A model generated the notes under the pieces. The model did no database searches, was not told the origin of the DNA, and was given only the letters and a program-made list of their open reading frames with translations. DNA of 64,000 nucleotides, from contig OY759216.1 of the NCBI GenBank assembly GCA_963662175.1, positions 46,641,087 to 46,705,086 of the forward strand. Reading direction: 5' to 3'. This DNA comes from Aradus depressus. Its lineage: Eukaryota; Arthropoda; Insecta; Hemiptera; Aradidae. The position numbers were made by a program, and so were the translations under genes. Of this stretch, positions 1 to 13,200 are shown in pieces. Position 1 is the stretch's first letter, and each line of letters begins with the position of its first letter.

Positions 1-1057
1 ACGTTTACGTGTTAATATAGTGGCTTCGAAATTTCCTTATCAAATTTAAAATATAGAATAGAACTTTATTTGCCCTCAGGGATGAGTCTTATACAAATGA
101 GTGGGGTGTACATGCATAGATGAGGGCTAATATTTATGAATAATTAGAATAATCTAAAAAATAATAGTTCATATATAAAAAGTTAAGAATAAATAGTGAA
201 AAAATAAATAAATGAGATTAATTATTAGTAATCCTAGATAACTAAACTTGGTTGGTAAAATTTGGGACTCCTACAATAGAGTCGAGTTCATGTCTACCAG
301 AGCGATAAAAGAGTGCTCTTGTTCTAGGTGATTTGACTTCATAGGTAAACCCTGGATCTGTGTCACAAAAACTATATATATTATAAAATATATCTTCTAA
401 CATAATTCAAATTCAAGGACAAGCTGTGCAGGTACTGCCGAAAACGAGTTCCTAAATTTCCAATATAACTTCAAAATTTAAGTAAATGTTGAATACTGTG
501 AATTGAATTTTTTTGTGTTTGAGAGCTCGGAAAAAGAGGACTTAGTGTGCTCTAGTAATTTCCAAGTATCTTTTGGGGAGACAGTTTGTTCCATTTTAAG
601 TTCTTCTTAGAATATAACTCACTATTGCGTTACGGCTGTTAAAATAAGTATGTACTGTTAATATTACTCAAGACATATGGACGTCATAAATTATTTTTCG
701 CTCTGCAAAGATAGGGAAATATCGGGGTTCCTCTTCAGACCTGCTCTTCGCTGCTTGACGTTGTCCTCCGCCAGAGTAACTTGTCTCATGCTGAATATAA
801 TACATTATTGTATAGGGCAGCAGACATTGTATGGCTGAAACTCCTTAAGTGTGCGTAGAATAAAAAACAAATATTTCAGGATGTAGAAAATAAACTCTCC
901 TATCTTGTATAATAGATGAAAGAAGATAACTTAGATTGATTATGGATAATGAAAGTAAAACACTACATGCGATGATACGCCCCATTAAATTTATTGATCA
1001 GAATAAATGGTTTATTCTTGCACATCATTTTCACAATTTGTTGTAGTTCGTTATAGT
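1..1057. other. AT-rich intergenic region, no gene seen
   Basis: No open frame of note and no recognisable coding motif on either strand. The only identifiable piece is a SINE-A fragment at about 245-345, listed separately. Confidence 0.5.
245..345 (+). repeat. SINE-A fragment (3' half)
   Basis: Matches the body of the full SINE at 24939: the TTTGGGACTCC block, the GAGTC block, then ATGTCTACCAGAGCG and an AAGAGTGCTCT block. The tRNA-like head is missing. Confidence 0.6.
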
Positions 1058-1274
1058 GACTCATGCCCGGGCTTTAACTACGATGCCTGGACATTTTTTC
1101 ATCTAGGGTAGGGGGTCTTTAACGGGTACCTGACATCGTACAGGCTTGGGATCATCACGTAACGTGTCATCCGAAGGACACCTCCCAGATATAATAAACT
1201 AGGGGCCTCGGCCGGGTTTCGAACCCGCGATCTTGAGCTCAGTAAGCAAGCACGGAAACCACTGAGGCGCTCTA
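1058..1274 (-). repeat. SINE-A copy with tRNA-like head
   Basis: Reverse-strand copy running from the GACTCATGCCCGGGC end to the tRNA-like head, whose B box (GGTTTCGAACCC palindrome) is at about 1213-1226. It ends 46 bp before the start codon of the gustatory receptor. Confidence 0.8.
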
Positions 1275-1320
1275 ATTTTCACTATTTCGTGAGTTCTTTT
1301 AGTTGGTTCTAGTAGTGGTA

Positions 1321-3130
1321 ATGTTCGAGGAACAAAACTTTTACAGAAAGTTCTTGCCGATGGCAATATTGTGCAAATTGTTATGTCAATTTCCTGTACA
1401 AAACATTAACTCTTACAGAAAAATGAAATTTCGCCGAATAAGTATAGAAACTATAATGTCCTCTGGTCTATTTAGTGTGTTAATTTTTTTATGTATCAGG
1501 CCTAATATTAATTTAACCAATGTAGTAAGCAACTGTTATCTTATACAATTAATTATTTTCTATTATTTAAATTTTCGTAATTATGAAATAATAATAACAC
1601 TGATAAAAAATGTAGAATTGTTTGACAACCAGTCACAACCAACAATAATCCTAAAAGCATTACCTGAAAACAATCAAATACGAACATATTGGCTGTATAG
1701 TGGAATTTTATGTTTAGCGGTTCAAATATTGACTAATATCAGTTTTTCTATATTGAATGGCTTATATGAAATTATTATAACGGATATTCTTGAGGTTTTA
1801 TCCAAAACTCCTCTCCATTTACACTGTATCAACTACTTGTTCATCTTACATGAATTGGAAGTAAGGTTCAAACTGCTCGGAGAATCACTGAGAAAAGCTC
1901 TTTTAAGAATTGAACAAGAACCAACGAACCCATTCAATAAATATATAATTGAGAAATACAGGTTTCTATATTCTCTTGGTTTGGACAATATAGAAACTCT
2001 AACTCAAGGATTTAGAATTATACTTCCAGCACAATTCTATTTTTCTGGTTTAGATATTATAATCAATGTTTATGGAGGACTTTATTTTAAAAGTCTTGAC
2101 AAAGTGCCGAAAATCACATTAAGTTTACTTTATGGTGTTTTAACAGTCTTTACGCTAGTATACAAAACTCAGAGAATAAGTCGTGAGGTAAGTTTTTTTT
2201 TTTCTCTACAAATCATTATTTTCATTTCTTTAAAAATGTTACCCAATATAATTGAGACGTTCAACTATTTCCTATCAATTGTAAAGAGCACTGTTTTTGA
2301 GAATGAAAGTAAGGGACTATCAGTTCTCTGGTTCAGATATAATTTTACTATTTAGAAAAATGATAATTGAGGAAGTAACTATTTTTTATAATTATTGCAG
2401 GTTATGAAGTGTGTAAAAGACATTTACCAATTGAGAATTCATGAACTCAAGGAGGACACAAAACACCAAGTAAGTATTACAACACAACCGAAAATAAAAC
2501 ACAACTCCTGCCAAGTAAATAACACTACATCTCTCAACAAACGTGAATTTTACAATGTTTGCAGTTAACATTTTCCTATGACAAAACTGTTTATATTACT
2601 TTTACTAACGATGAGAGCAACATAGATGAGCTAGAAAAAACTATGAGTAGATAAAAAACGCTGATTATATTTTAATAAAAGAAAATAGTGGACAATTTTC
2701 GTTAATTGGACGATTGACTCTACCAAGCCTAAAATCTAAACGTTCATAAAAAATGTATCTACATTTTAAATATTTTCCTTTTAACGCATTTTAATTTTTA
2801 TAGATTAGATTGTTCCTGAAGCAAATTAAAATGAGACCCATATCCATTACATGTTTTGGAATAGACATTGCCAATTGGGGTTTCTATTCATCAGTAAGTA
2901 CCTTTTAAAATACGAAGTAAAAATATAACAATTTGAATATTTTTAAAATGTTAACAATAACAAATAAATAAAAACATGAAGTATAAAAATATTTATTTTA
3001 ATTATCATTTTTGTATCATTATTATTTTCTTTTTTATATATAGTATACAACACTTATTGCAACTTACTTAATAGCGATGTCGCAGCTATCCAATGAAATA
3101 AATGCATACCTGACAACGTTCATCAAATAA
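1321..3130 (+). CDS. Insect gustatory receptor (7tm_7 family), four exons
   Basis: Predicted chemoreceptor, a seven-helix ligand-gated channel subunit of gustatory neurons. Exons: 1321-2187, 2401-2469, 2804-2893 and 3044-3130 (TAA). All three introns are GT-AG and phase 0, the 3' intron pattern conserved in insect Gr genes. The joined protein is 370 aa, normal for the family. The frame is open from 1303, but that codon is TTG; the first ATG is 1321 and gives MFEEQNFYRKFLPM. Several hydrophobic helices are visible, for example near residues 40-70, 115-150 and 235-285. The last exon carries TYLIAMSQLSNE, a variant of the TYxxxxxQF signature of helix 7 (the final F is L). All exons are intact, so it is probably functional. 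Which ligand it binds cannot be read from the sequence. An AATAAA lies 69 bp after the stop. Family call is strong; subfamily is unknown. Confidence 0.88.
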
Positions 3131-3198
3131 TTTGTATATTTGGTAAATTTAAAATCACTAATAATAATAAAAACATTTAATTTAATGTATCTATGTAC

Positions 3199-3204
3199 AA
3201 TAAA
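3199..3204 (+). terminator. Polyadenylation signal of the gustatory receptor gene
   Basis: AATAAA 69 bp downstream of the receptor stop codon, followed by a T-rich tract. Confidence 0.5.
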
Positions 3205-4169
3205 ATAGGCTTGTTTTTTTTTTTATCAGTTGGAAGCATTATTTTATGAATATTTATTTTTCAGGTTCATTTGATGATTGGAAATTAAATTGACTGAAAA
3301 CAATCAAGGAAGGTACACAGGCCTTCATTATCTCTCCGAAGGTACAACTTCTAGCAGAAGTTGAACAATATATGAGAAACGTTCTGAAAAAAATAAAAAT
3401 AATAACGTTTATATATGTAAATAATAAAGAAGTTTTTGATGTTCAAGGAGATTTCTAATAAAGTTGTAAACATACTTTAGATGCAGCTCTTTTTTTTCTC
3501 CCACTATACTTAAAACCGTATTTTTTCTATATAGCAGTTTCGGGGTGCAACCCCATTCCTTCTCAGTATCTATAAAATTTACATCATAGGTACAGCAATT
3601 GTTTTCATGCAATTTGCAGTCTTAATTAACAATAATTTATTACAGTTACGCTAACCATCCTGCGTATTGGTCATCTATTTTTTATATTTATGTAAAGTTT
3701 TTCTCGACTCTCCCACATTTTCATCACTTCTTAAAGAGACACTAAGACACACTATCAATATTTTAATTAATAATTTAATTATTTTATTTGAAATAATTAA
3801 TTATAATATTGATCCTTAATATTTTTGTGGAATTAGACAATTTACCAGTTGAACAAGTTCTTAATTTTTATTTATTAATACAAGAAATAGAGGAAGAAAA
3901 CGCAGGTCGATTAGCATGAACGTCATAAATAAATTATCGTTATTAACTACAATTCCATACATCAATGCTGTTTTTAATATTATAGATTCTGAGGATGGGC
4001 TTGCAGTCCAAAAAGTCTATACAGAAAAAATAATTTTTTAAATATAGTGGAAGAAAACAAAAGCTCCATCTAATAAATACAAATTTCAAAGTAGAGGGGT
4101 TGATAGAAAAAACCGGATTATCCACAATTATAACTTTCACGATAGATCAAGGAAAAAATGAGATTACAA
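3205..4169. other. Convergent intergenic region between two genes
   Basis: AT-rich spacer between the 3' ends of the receptor (+) and the transporter (-). It holds short open frames on the minus strand (3409-3612, 3943-4140) with no recognisable domain, and at about 3820-3875 a fragment that recurs near 30905 (GAATTAGACAAT then AGTTGAACAAGTTCTT). Confidence 0.4.
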
Positions 4170-4175
4170 TTTATT
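4170..4175 (-). terminator. Possible polyadenylation signal of the SLC7 gene
   Basis: AATAAA on the minus strand (TTTATT on plus), about 97 bp beyond the transporter stop codon. Confidence 0.4.
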
Positions 4176-4272
4176 ATCTGGAATTTTGAGCTACAATTTT
4201 TGCAATCAATCCTTCAATTCTACTTATTATTAAATATATTACTAAATAGCTAATATAAGTAAATCATACAAA

Positions 4273-7200
4273 TTACTCACTTAATATACTTATGTCCCTT
4301 TTTTTATAAATACAAAAGTAATAAACGACAGTTCCAAAAGCTATAAAAGCGATGGCTCCAAGAAACTGAGGAGCAGGATGAAGGACCAAGGGTACACTGG
4401 CAAGGAACACAGAGATGGTGGCAAGACAGACAGGAATCACTGTGGGAACCTGGAACAGATATCATTAATGGAAACACTAACACTATGAACTGGAGATAGA
4501 GGAGAGTGAATTTGGGCAAGTCCCGATATGAATGTATTTGCTATCAACACGAGCAATATTTTTTATATAAAACCTAACATAATATTAATTTTCTTGTAAA
4601 ATAAAAAACGTAGTTTGAACAATTATAGATTTTATTTATTATGCTAACCGGCTTTCGAGGCGCTCATCATCATCAGACTGTCAGATAAAATATTTTTTAA
4701 ATAAAAATTACAACATGAAAAAATTATCTGACATTTTAAATTGATAATTTTTTAGTACTTTATTTATTATACAGTTTCATTTTTTTCACAATTAATAAAA
4801 TCCATGAGAGGTCAACTACGTTTTTACTTTACAACGTGTAACAATCACTCCTCATTACACCTGCCATCTTCACATTAACTCATTTTTTTCATAATTAGAT
4901 ACACTAAAGCATCATTTCATGAAATTTTTGTTTAGGATAAACACTAATTATGGAAGCGTTTCTGGACCCATATTTACGGGAATGCGTTGCATATTTTGCC
5001 CTCACAATTATAGGTTAGGTTTTATGACTCATGCCCGGGCTTTAACTACGAGGTCATATCGCCTACTACCAGAGCGCTCTTTCGAGCCCGTCTCTACTGT
5101 GGGAGTCCTAAATTTTTTTTAGGGTAGGGGTCTTTAACGAGTACCTGACATCGTACAGGCTCGGGACCATCGCTTAGCGTCCCATCCGAAGGACGGCGTG
5201 CTCAAGTTTATTTTACCTCCCAGATATAATAAACTAAGGGCCTCGGTCGGGTTTCGAACCCACGCTCATAATTATATATGTTATGTCTATTTTATACAAC
5301 CGGGTTCAGCCAATATCGCTGATTAAATTAACATTTTTTATGAATATCGAGAAGCTGATTTGACAAGAAAGTAAGCCAATTACTGAATATCATTTATAAG
5401 TGAACTAATGTGCATTAGCTGCGCGAACAGAGAGAAACATGGTGCTGAAAATATTGTATCTACGGACTAAACAATATAAACATTTAAAATAATGCCACAA
5501 CTCTAAAGAGAAATAGGTTCTAAGGGAAAAGTCAAACATACAGCATGATAAATTATTATAAATTGAAAAGAAAGTTAAACATTACTGTAAATATTTCAAC
5601 ATATTTTACCTTATAGGGCCTATGAACATCCTTTTTGGTTCTCCTCATCACAAGGAGCGCCACCATCGCGAGGCCATAAAATATCCATATGATAAAACTA
5701 ACGAACTCAATTAGAGCTATTATACTGCCTGTAATAATGAATAAACTTGTTAGCAACCCCTGAAACCAAAATTTGTTTTAAAATATAAATTTATATGTAA
5801 AAATGTAATTTACTGTTAACAAAGGAATATACATCTATTCTTCGAAACTAAATAATAATGTTATTTGGAATGACATCCTAGATCAAGGATGGGCAAACTA
5901 CGGCCCGCCAAGCGTCATAATGTGGTCCGTGGAAGGATTCGAAAACATGAAACTTAGTACCTTTCTTGACTTCAAATAGTCGAACTTAAAAAGAATAAAA
6001 CTGTGTACGTATAGTGTAAAAATTCTATCTGAGGGGAAAAAAATAATAATTTCGGACTCTTTCATCATATTAATAATATGCGAGTATGTTCTCGTATTAA
6101 ATCACAATCCTCGAACTCTTAAAAAAAGCTGCGTTTTACTAAACATCATGTCCATTTTATCCTGGTTATGTTATGTTTTTTGGATTGTACAGTACACCAA
6201 TGTATTCTGCGTAAATGCACTACCACTTGTTTGTGACAATATTGATTATTTTTTGTAAATCGGCAAAAATTGTCAGTGTTATTTAATTTTTATTTTGTTT
6301 GGAACACATAACATTTGAATTTTCCCATGTGAGCCGCATCTAAAAACGTTTGCCCATACCTGGTATGAAACACGATTTTTTTAATTAATAATAGAAATGG
6401 AGAATAGAGCGTTCCTTAATTATATAGCGCAGTATTGTGGACTCCGTTCATTGTTAAAATGTTCTTTGTTTAAACATATCCTTACAGATTAATGCCGTAA
6501 GTTCATTGAAAACCAAGTTAATAAGTTAAATAAAATATAATACTTGTAAGAGCACGGCTGGAGCTGGGGTTAGCCTTCTAATATGTATGTAAGAAAAAAA
6601 TTGAGCCAAATGACCAACCCTTCCAGCAGCGAAACATAACCTGCGAAACATAACAAAAATATTATTATTAAAAAATACTTTTAACACTAAGTCCTCCACA
6701 AAACCAACTCTCAAATAAGCAATTTGTTGTCATTTTTTAGTGGGATGAGTGATAGAAGAAGAAGAAAAACATTTTATTTGGACCAGTACTAAATATGTAC
6801 TTTACACAAAATGAACATGAACAACAAAACATGAAAATTATAATTAAAACAAAAAGTCTTGGTACAGTCTTGGTTGCAGCCTGCGAGCTACAGGCTGGCC
6901 GAGACTGTAGTGAACCGCACCAGAGCAGGCTGGCAGACCTTGATGGAAGCTTCGGGTGAGTTTCTCAATGTGGGCTGCAAAAGGAGCAACTCCCAGTTCC
7001 CGATGGATTTGGGTGTTCCTGATAAACCAGGGTGCGTTCACCGCTATCCGGAGGACTTTGTTTTGGAATGTTTGTAATCGTGTTATATTAGTGTGGCTAG
7101 TGCAGAACCATACGGGGCAAGCGTAGGTTAAGAGTGGAAGTATTAGTGTTTTGTAAAGTAAGGATGTGCATGTGTGTCTGAGTGGTGTATTCCTGTTTAT

Positions 7201-10200
7201 GAGTGGGTAGATGAGCCTGAGTCGTGTGTGTGCTTGTTGGAGTTTTATGTTGATATGTAGGCGCCATGTTAGTCTTGTGTCAAGATGCACTCCAAGATAG
7301 CGCACACCCTGGTCTTTAGGATTCCATGGAATTGGGAGTTGGTCGATTTGCAGCCTTCTGAGGTGTTCTATCGAGAAGCGGCGTAAAGCGAACACCTTCG
7401 CCTCCGTCTTCCCACCGTTCAACTTAAGCTTCCATTTTCCAAACCACTGGCCGATCTCATCCACCTGGATTTGTATGTAGGGAGTCGATGGCCGCTTCCA
7501 GAGCTATGTTTTGGCTGAGGATCAACGTGTCGTCAGCGTAAGTCGCCAGGGTTGCAGAGAGGATGAGTGATAAATACTGTATATTTTTATTAGAAATAAC
7601 GACATAATAATTAGAGAATTACTAGAGTTAAAAATATTGTGATCCATGACGCTCTTTTCAATTGTGTTTCATATAGTTTTATAGTTTATAGTGTGTCACG
7701 ATATAGTTTTATAGTTATCCCAAACAGTCCAATCAAATAGTTATATTTTAGTCCCCTCTTGTCAAATACTTAACTTCACTATTGTCGTGGCTGATATGCA
7801 TTGACCATAAGTCCGAAAAAAAACCCAGCTATGATGAAGTCCAAGTTGAAATCAATTAAAACTTATACTGTACAAAATTATAAATGATAGGTTAATTTGT
7901 TTTTACTCTATAATGTTATTGTTGCAGAAATCCGATGATTTCTGACAAGGTGAAAGCCTTTTTTTTATTTCAAGAACAAGAACACAAGATAAAATATGAC
8001 TAGAAAATATTACTTTTAAAGGCTATATTTTTTTTTTATCTGAGGCTCAAAAACAGTTTTGTGAAATAACTAACAGCATATCGATCTGCGGGGTAAAATA
8101 AAAGAAATATAAAAATTGATCTATGTTTCCAGGAAACGGAATTTAAATAATAAAGAATTTTTAAATTGCTCTCTGGAAAATTATGTTTTATGAGAGCGTT
8201 GTTTTCTAGAGGCAAATAGGCGGTTGTATTACTTAAAACTAAGAGAAGATAAACTATGTGAGTGACAAACCTGGAAACACCAAATTGAACACTCATGGCA
8301 CAGCTGAATGTTGAAAGTACGACGGCAATGGGAATGATGGTGGCAAATTTTCCAAATATACGCTCAGCAAAGACCTGCAACAAATTGCATTGTGAATTCA
8401 AATATAAAGTGGGATTATAGGAATGGCTGTCTTTTGTATTGAGTATTGTTGAAAACTATTTTTTTTTGCAGAACAAGTAGAACAAAGGTGGTTTTTAGCT
8501 TTTGTGTCAGGTTGTTCTGTTTGTCCCATTATTACTGCAATATATTTCAACCTAACATCATATTTTAAATTTGCCTATTCAGGAATAGCATCTAGGATAC
8601 ATAAGAAAAATCATTGAATCTTGGAAGCAGAAACTGTTAATTCCTGTTCTCTCTTTTACTACGAAAAAAAGCTACATGATCAATACGAAAGTGTTTTTCA
8701 TTTAAAAATTTTTTTTTACGATCACAGCGATACGAAGTAAGTTGTGAAATCGATCAGAAATAACGTACATCAGAAATAATGTACACACAACTACTCCCGA
8801 TAGAATGGATGAATCAATAAGAAATTGGATATGTGTTTCCAGAATTCTCTGGGTATGTTACCCAATGATTATCAGTCAAATCGGCGAAAGGAAATAACTG
8901 CCGTTGTAATGAATGTATCGACATGAAATTTCATATTTAAAGTCAAAACTCAATGACGACATAACCTGTCACATTTCAGCAATATTGGCTGAAGCGAAGA
9001 GGGGTTCACTAAAGGGGCGCAATTCAAAAACTCTAATAACTGCCGATGTAATGAATTTATTGACACAAAATACAGTATGAGGAGCCCATATTTAAGTCAA
9101 TTATAGAATATTAGCGCAAACGGTTCTACTGGTTTTGGAGAAGAATAGAAAAGTTAATTGAATAATTCGTTCTGGGGAAGTACATTGCCGGTGAGTAACC
9201 GACAACTATTTAAATTTAATTTGGAATGAAGGGGTCGGAAAATAAGGAATTATGGACGATTTTATAGAAGTAATATTGAACTAGTTCAACATTTATATTG
9301 CCTACTTTCACAAAATATATACATATAGTGTGCCGGTTGCGGCTTATGCCGTCGTCAGCACTAAGTTCAACAATGACATTTACGTTTTATAAGTTTGCAT
9401 ATTTAAATAATTCTGAGGCTACCTGAGAATATGAGTTGGGATGATACCTGAGGTTGTGACTCCCCGTCCCAAAAGGAAGTCTCACCATGAAAGATGGAAG
9501 TCCTGCCTTATTATGTGATAACTTATAACTAACAGATAACTTTTTTTACCATAGCGACAGCAGGAGCTGCAATAAGCTCATCAACCCTGAGGACACTCAT
9601 GTAAGAAACGTTCATTAGGAAGTAGAGTATCGTAATCAAGGGAACACCTATCGAGATACTCATTGGGATGTTCCTGGAAAAACAATAATAATAATAATAA
9701 TAAATTAAAATATTAGTTATTTTGACTCATGGGGCTTTAACTACATACATATCGCTACAACCAGAGCGCTCTCCCGACTCCATAGTGTGGGTCCTAAATT
9801 TTGCCTACTCAGATTTATTCACCCACGGTAGGGATCTTTAACGAGTACCTCACATCGTAAAGGCTCGGGACCATCACTTAACGTCCCATCCGAAGGATGT
9901 AGTGTTCAAGGTTTTTTTCACCGCCAAGATAAATAGTATGCGTGCTTGCTTACTGAGCAAGATCGCGGGTTCTTAACCCGGCAGAGCTAAGGTTGGGGGC
10001 AAAGACCCCTACCCTACGTGGATAAAAATAGAATGTAGAATCGGGCTCATGTCCACCAAAGTGACGAAAGAGCGCTCTGGTAGTTTTTGCCCATAATTTC
10101 AAAAACGGTTGGTGATATGACCTTGTAGTTAATGCCCGGGCATGAGTCACAATAGCTTACTAACTCAAGTGTAACATTTCAATTTATTTTTTTTGTTCCA

Positions 10201-13200
10201 CCAGGTGAAATGTTGAATAAATAAATGTAAAAACCCAGGGATTTACAAGAATGTAAAAATGAAGTTTTCTCCAATCGTCAATACCTCATTATCTACTATT
10301 CTGATAGTCGCTTTTACACAGTGACCACAGGTAAAAATCCTAATAGTTTAATTTTATATCAATTTACACAATCTATATTAATAAAGCTGAAACGGGGTTT
10401 GTTTGTTTGTTTGTTTGTATGTATGTATGTATGTTTGTTCCAGCATCACGCCCAAACCGCTGGACGGATCTTCATGAAACTTCACATGTAGCATTCTTTT
10501 GAGCCCGATTGAATAATAGGCTATGTGGCGTCCCAAAATTTTGAACGGGAGGGGGGGTTGTAAGGGGGGCCTAAGTATATAAATAGTGCTAACTCATTAA
10601 CTAATGGTCGAATTGTCATGAAATTTCACATGTAGTATTTTTAAAAGCCAAATAGGAAAAAAATGTGTGTGGCGTCCCAAAGTTTTGAACGGGAGGGGGG
10701 GGTTGTGGGGGGGGGGGGGGGGGGCCTAAGTATAAATATAGAGCTAACTCTTTAACAGTTGGTCGGATTGTCACGAAGTTTCACATGTAGTATTCCTGAA
10801 GACCAAATAAAAAAATAGGCGGTGTGACGGCTCAAAATTTTTTACGGGAGGGGGGGTAGTGGGGGGGGCCTAAGTATAAATATAGAGCTAACTCATTAAC
10901 TAATGGGCGAATCGTCATGAAATTTCACATGTAGTATTTTTAAAAGCCAAATAGGAAAGAAAAGGTGTGTGGCGTCCCAAAAATTTGAACGGGTGGAGGG
11001 GGGAGGATGTGGGGGTAGGCCTAAGTATAAATATAGTGCTAACTCTTCAACGATTGGTCGGATTGTCACGAAATTTCACATGTAGTATTTTTAAAAGCCA
11101 AATAGAAATATTAGGTGTGTGACGGCCCAAAATTTTGGACAGGAAGGAGGGTTGTGGGGGGGGGGCTAAATATACATATAGAGTTAGCTCATTAACGGTT
11201 GGTCGTATTGTCACGAAATTTCGCATATATTATTCCTGAAGGCCAAATAGAAAAATAAGGTGTGTGGCGTCCCGAAGTTTTGAACGGGTGGCTGGGTTGA
11301 GGGGGGGGGGGGGGGACTAAGTATAAATATAGAGCTAGCTCCTTAACGGTTGATCGTATTGTCATGAATCGGATTGTCATGAATTTCACATGTAGTAGTA
11401 GTAACTATGTATTCGCTGTGGGGTCCACTGTTGCAAGACATTTACTAGCTGTGATGTCCAGCGTTCCTAATATCGTACTAGCTGTGGGGTCCGCTGTTGC
11501 AAGGCACTTACTAGCTGTAGTGCTCAGCCCCAGCGTTCCTAACTATGTACTGGCTCTGGGGTTCGCTGTTGCAAGGCACCTACAAGACATTTACTAGCTG
11601 TGATGCCCAGCGTTCCTAATCACGTACTAGCTGTGGGGTCTGCTGTTGCAAGGCGCTAGCAGTGTGGCCCAGCGTATTTAACTACGTAGGTACTAGCTGT
11701 GGGGTCCGCCGCTGCAAAACTCATACTAGCTGTGATGCCCTGTGGTTCTAACTACATACTATCTGTGGGGTCCGCAGTTGCAAGGCACCTACTACCTGTA
11801 GGGCCCAGCGTTCCTAAAAACGTACTAGCTGTGGGGTCCGTTGTTGCAAGGCATTTACTAGCTGTAGTGCCCAGCGTTCCTAACTATGTACTAGCTGTGA
11901 AGTTCGCTGTTGCAAAGCACTTACTAACTGTAATGCCCAGCGTATTTAACTACGTACTAGCTGTGGGGTCCGCTGTTGCAAGGCACTTAATAGCTGTGAT
12001 GCCCAGCGTTCCTAACTTCGTACTAGCTGTGGGGTCCGCTGTTGCGAGGCACATACTAGCTGTGGTGACCAGCGTTCCTAACTACGTACTAGCTGTTGGG
12101 TCCGCCGTCGCAAGGCACATACTAGCTATGATGCCCAGCATTCCCAACTACGTACTAGCTGTGGTGATCAGCGTTGCAAGCCACATACTAGCTGTGGTCA
12201 CAAACGTTCTTAAGTACGCACTGACTAGGACGTCCAGCGATGCTAAGTATTCACTAGGTGTGGCTTCCGCCGTTGAACGGCGCATACTAGCTGTGGTGCC
12301 CAGGGGTCCTAAAAACTTACTAGCGTTACAACAGCTGAAGGACTATAAGCCTTATTCCGTATGAATAATTGAAAATTATAACATCATGAATGTACTGTCG
12401 AGGAACTGAATAGCGTTATAGAAGATATTGGGAGAAAAATCAAAGTTCCCCGGGCAACGCCGGGTATTACTGCTAGTTATTATATAACTTCATAAAACAC
12501 TATATTTACAACATACATACTTATTTGGAGACTTGATTTCTTCGGCCACAACAGTTACTGACGTCCTGAAAAATGAAAAAAAAAAGTTTTATTTCCAATA
12601 TTTGAATCGTATTTGAAAAGATTTTTCTTAATAAAAATAATATAAATGGCAAAAAAAAAAAAAATTCAATATTATCGCAAATATTGAAGTCATAATATGA
12701 ATTATGTTTCATAATAAAAAATAATAATTATCCTTTATTCTAGGATAGAATAATTTAGTGATCCCTTACCAACCGTCAAACGACCAAAGACCACTGTAAA
12801 ATGCCAAAACCAAATTACGAATATCCGTTTTAGTTCCTTCAAAACCCGTTGTAATGTTCTCTGTATGACCTATAACATGAATATGTAACTATAAGCCTAA
12901 AAATAAATAAAGAAGGATTATCATTAGTTATATTTTCAACATTAAAATTAGTTAGGTTTTTCTTCTACACTTTATATATATTATATTGTATTTCTTTAAT
13001 ATAATTTTAAAGAAACAATTGCAACCTTCAAAGGTTTTTCTTTCAGAATGTAGATAGTTACTTGAAATATTTTAAAATCAATATAAGAATAAGTTGAGAA
13101 AACAAAGTATTATATATATATATTAACTTTTTTATAATTAACTTTTCGCTTTCCCTCCAAAATCATCCAAATCCTTGCGTTAATATTCAATAGTCAGGCC

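Larger units (their letters stand above)
10372..12476 (+). mobile_element. Non-autonomous Helitron, 2.1 kb
   Basis: The left end is TCTATATTAATAAAGC after a host A (10371). The right end is CTAG before a host T (12477). A hairpin (CCCGG, six-base loop, CCGGG) ends about 10 bp before the terminal CTAG. These are the Helitron hallmarks: 5' TC, 3' hairpin plus CTRR, A-T target. There is no Rep/helicase. The interior is almost all tandem repeat, in two arrays. It lies in intron 8 of the transporter, its right end 44 bp from the donor of exon 8. Confidence 0.85.

Noticed and set aside
1303..1320. Extra six residues at the receptor N-terminus
   Set aside because: The frame is open from 1303 but the codon is TTG; the first ATG is 1321.
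11401..12340. CRISPR-like array
   Set aside because: Repeats are head to tail without unique spacers, in a eukaryotic intron.
11364..12364. Long open frames with a 22-residue repeat (LAVGSAVARH type)
   Set aside because: They follow a 33 bp DNA tandem array inside a Helitron; the array length being a multiple of 3 keeps any frame open. No ATG context or signal supports a gene.
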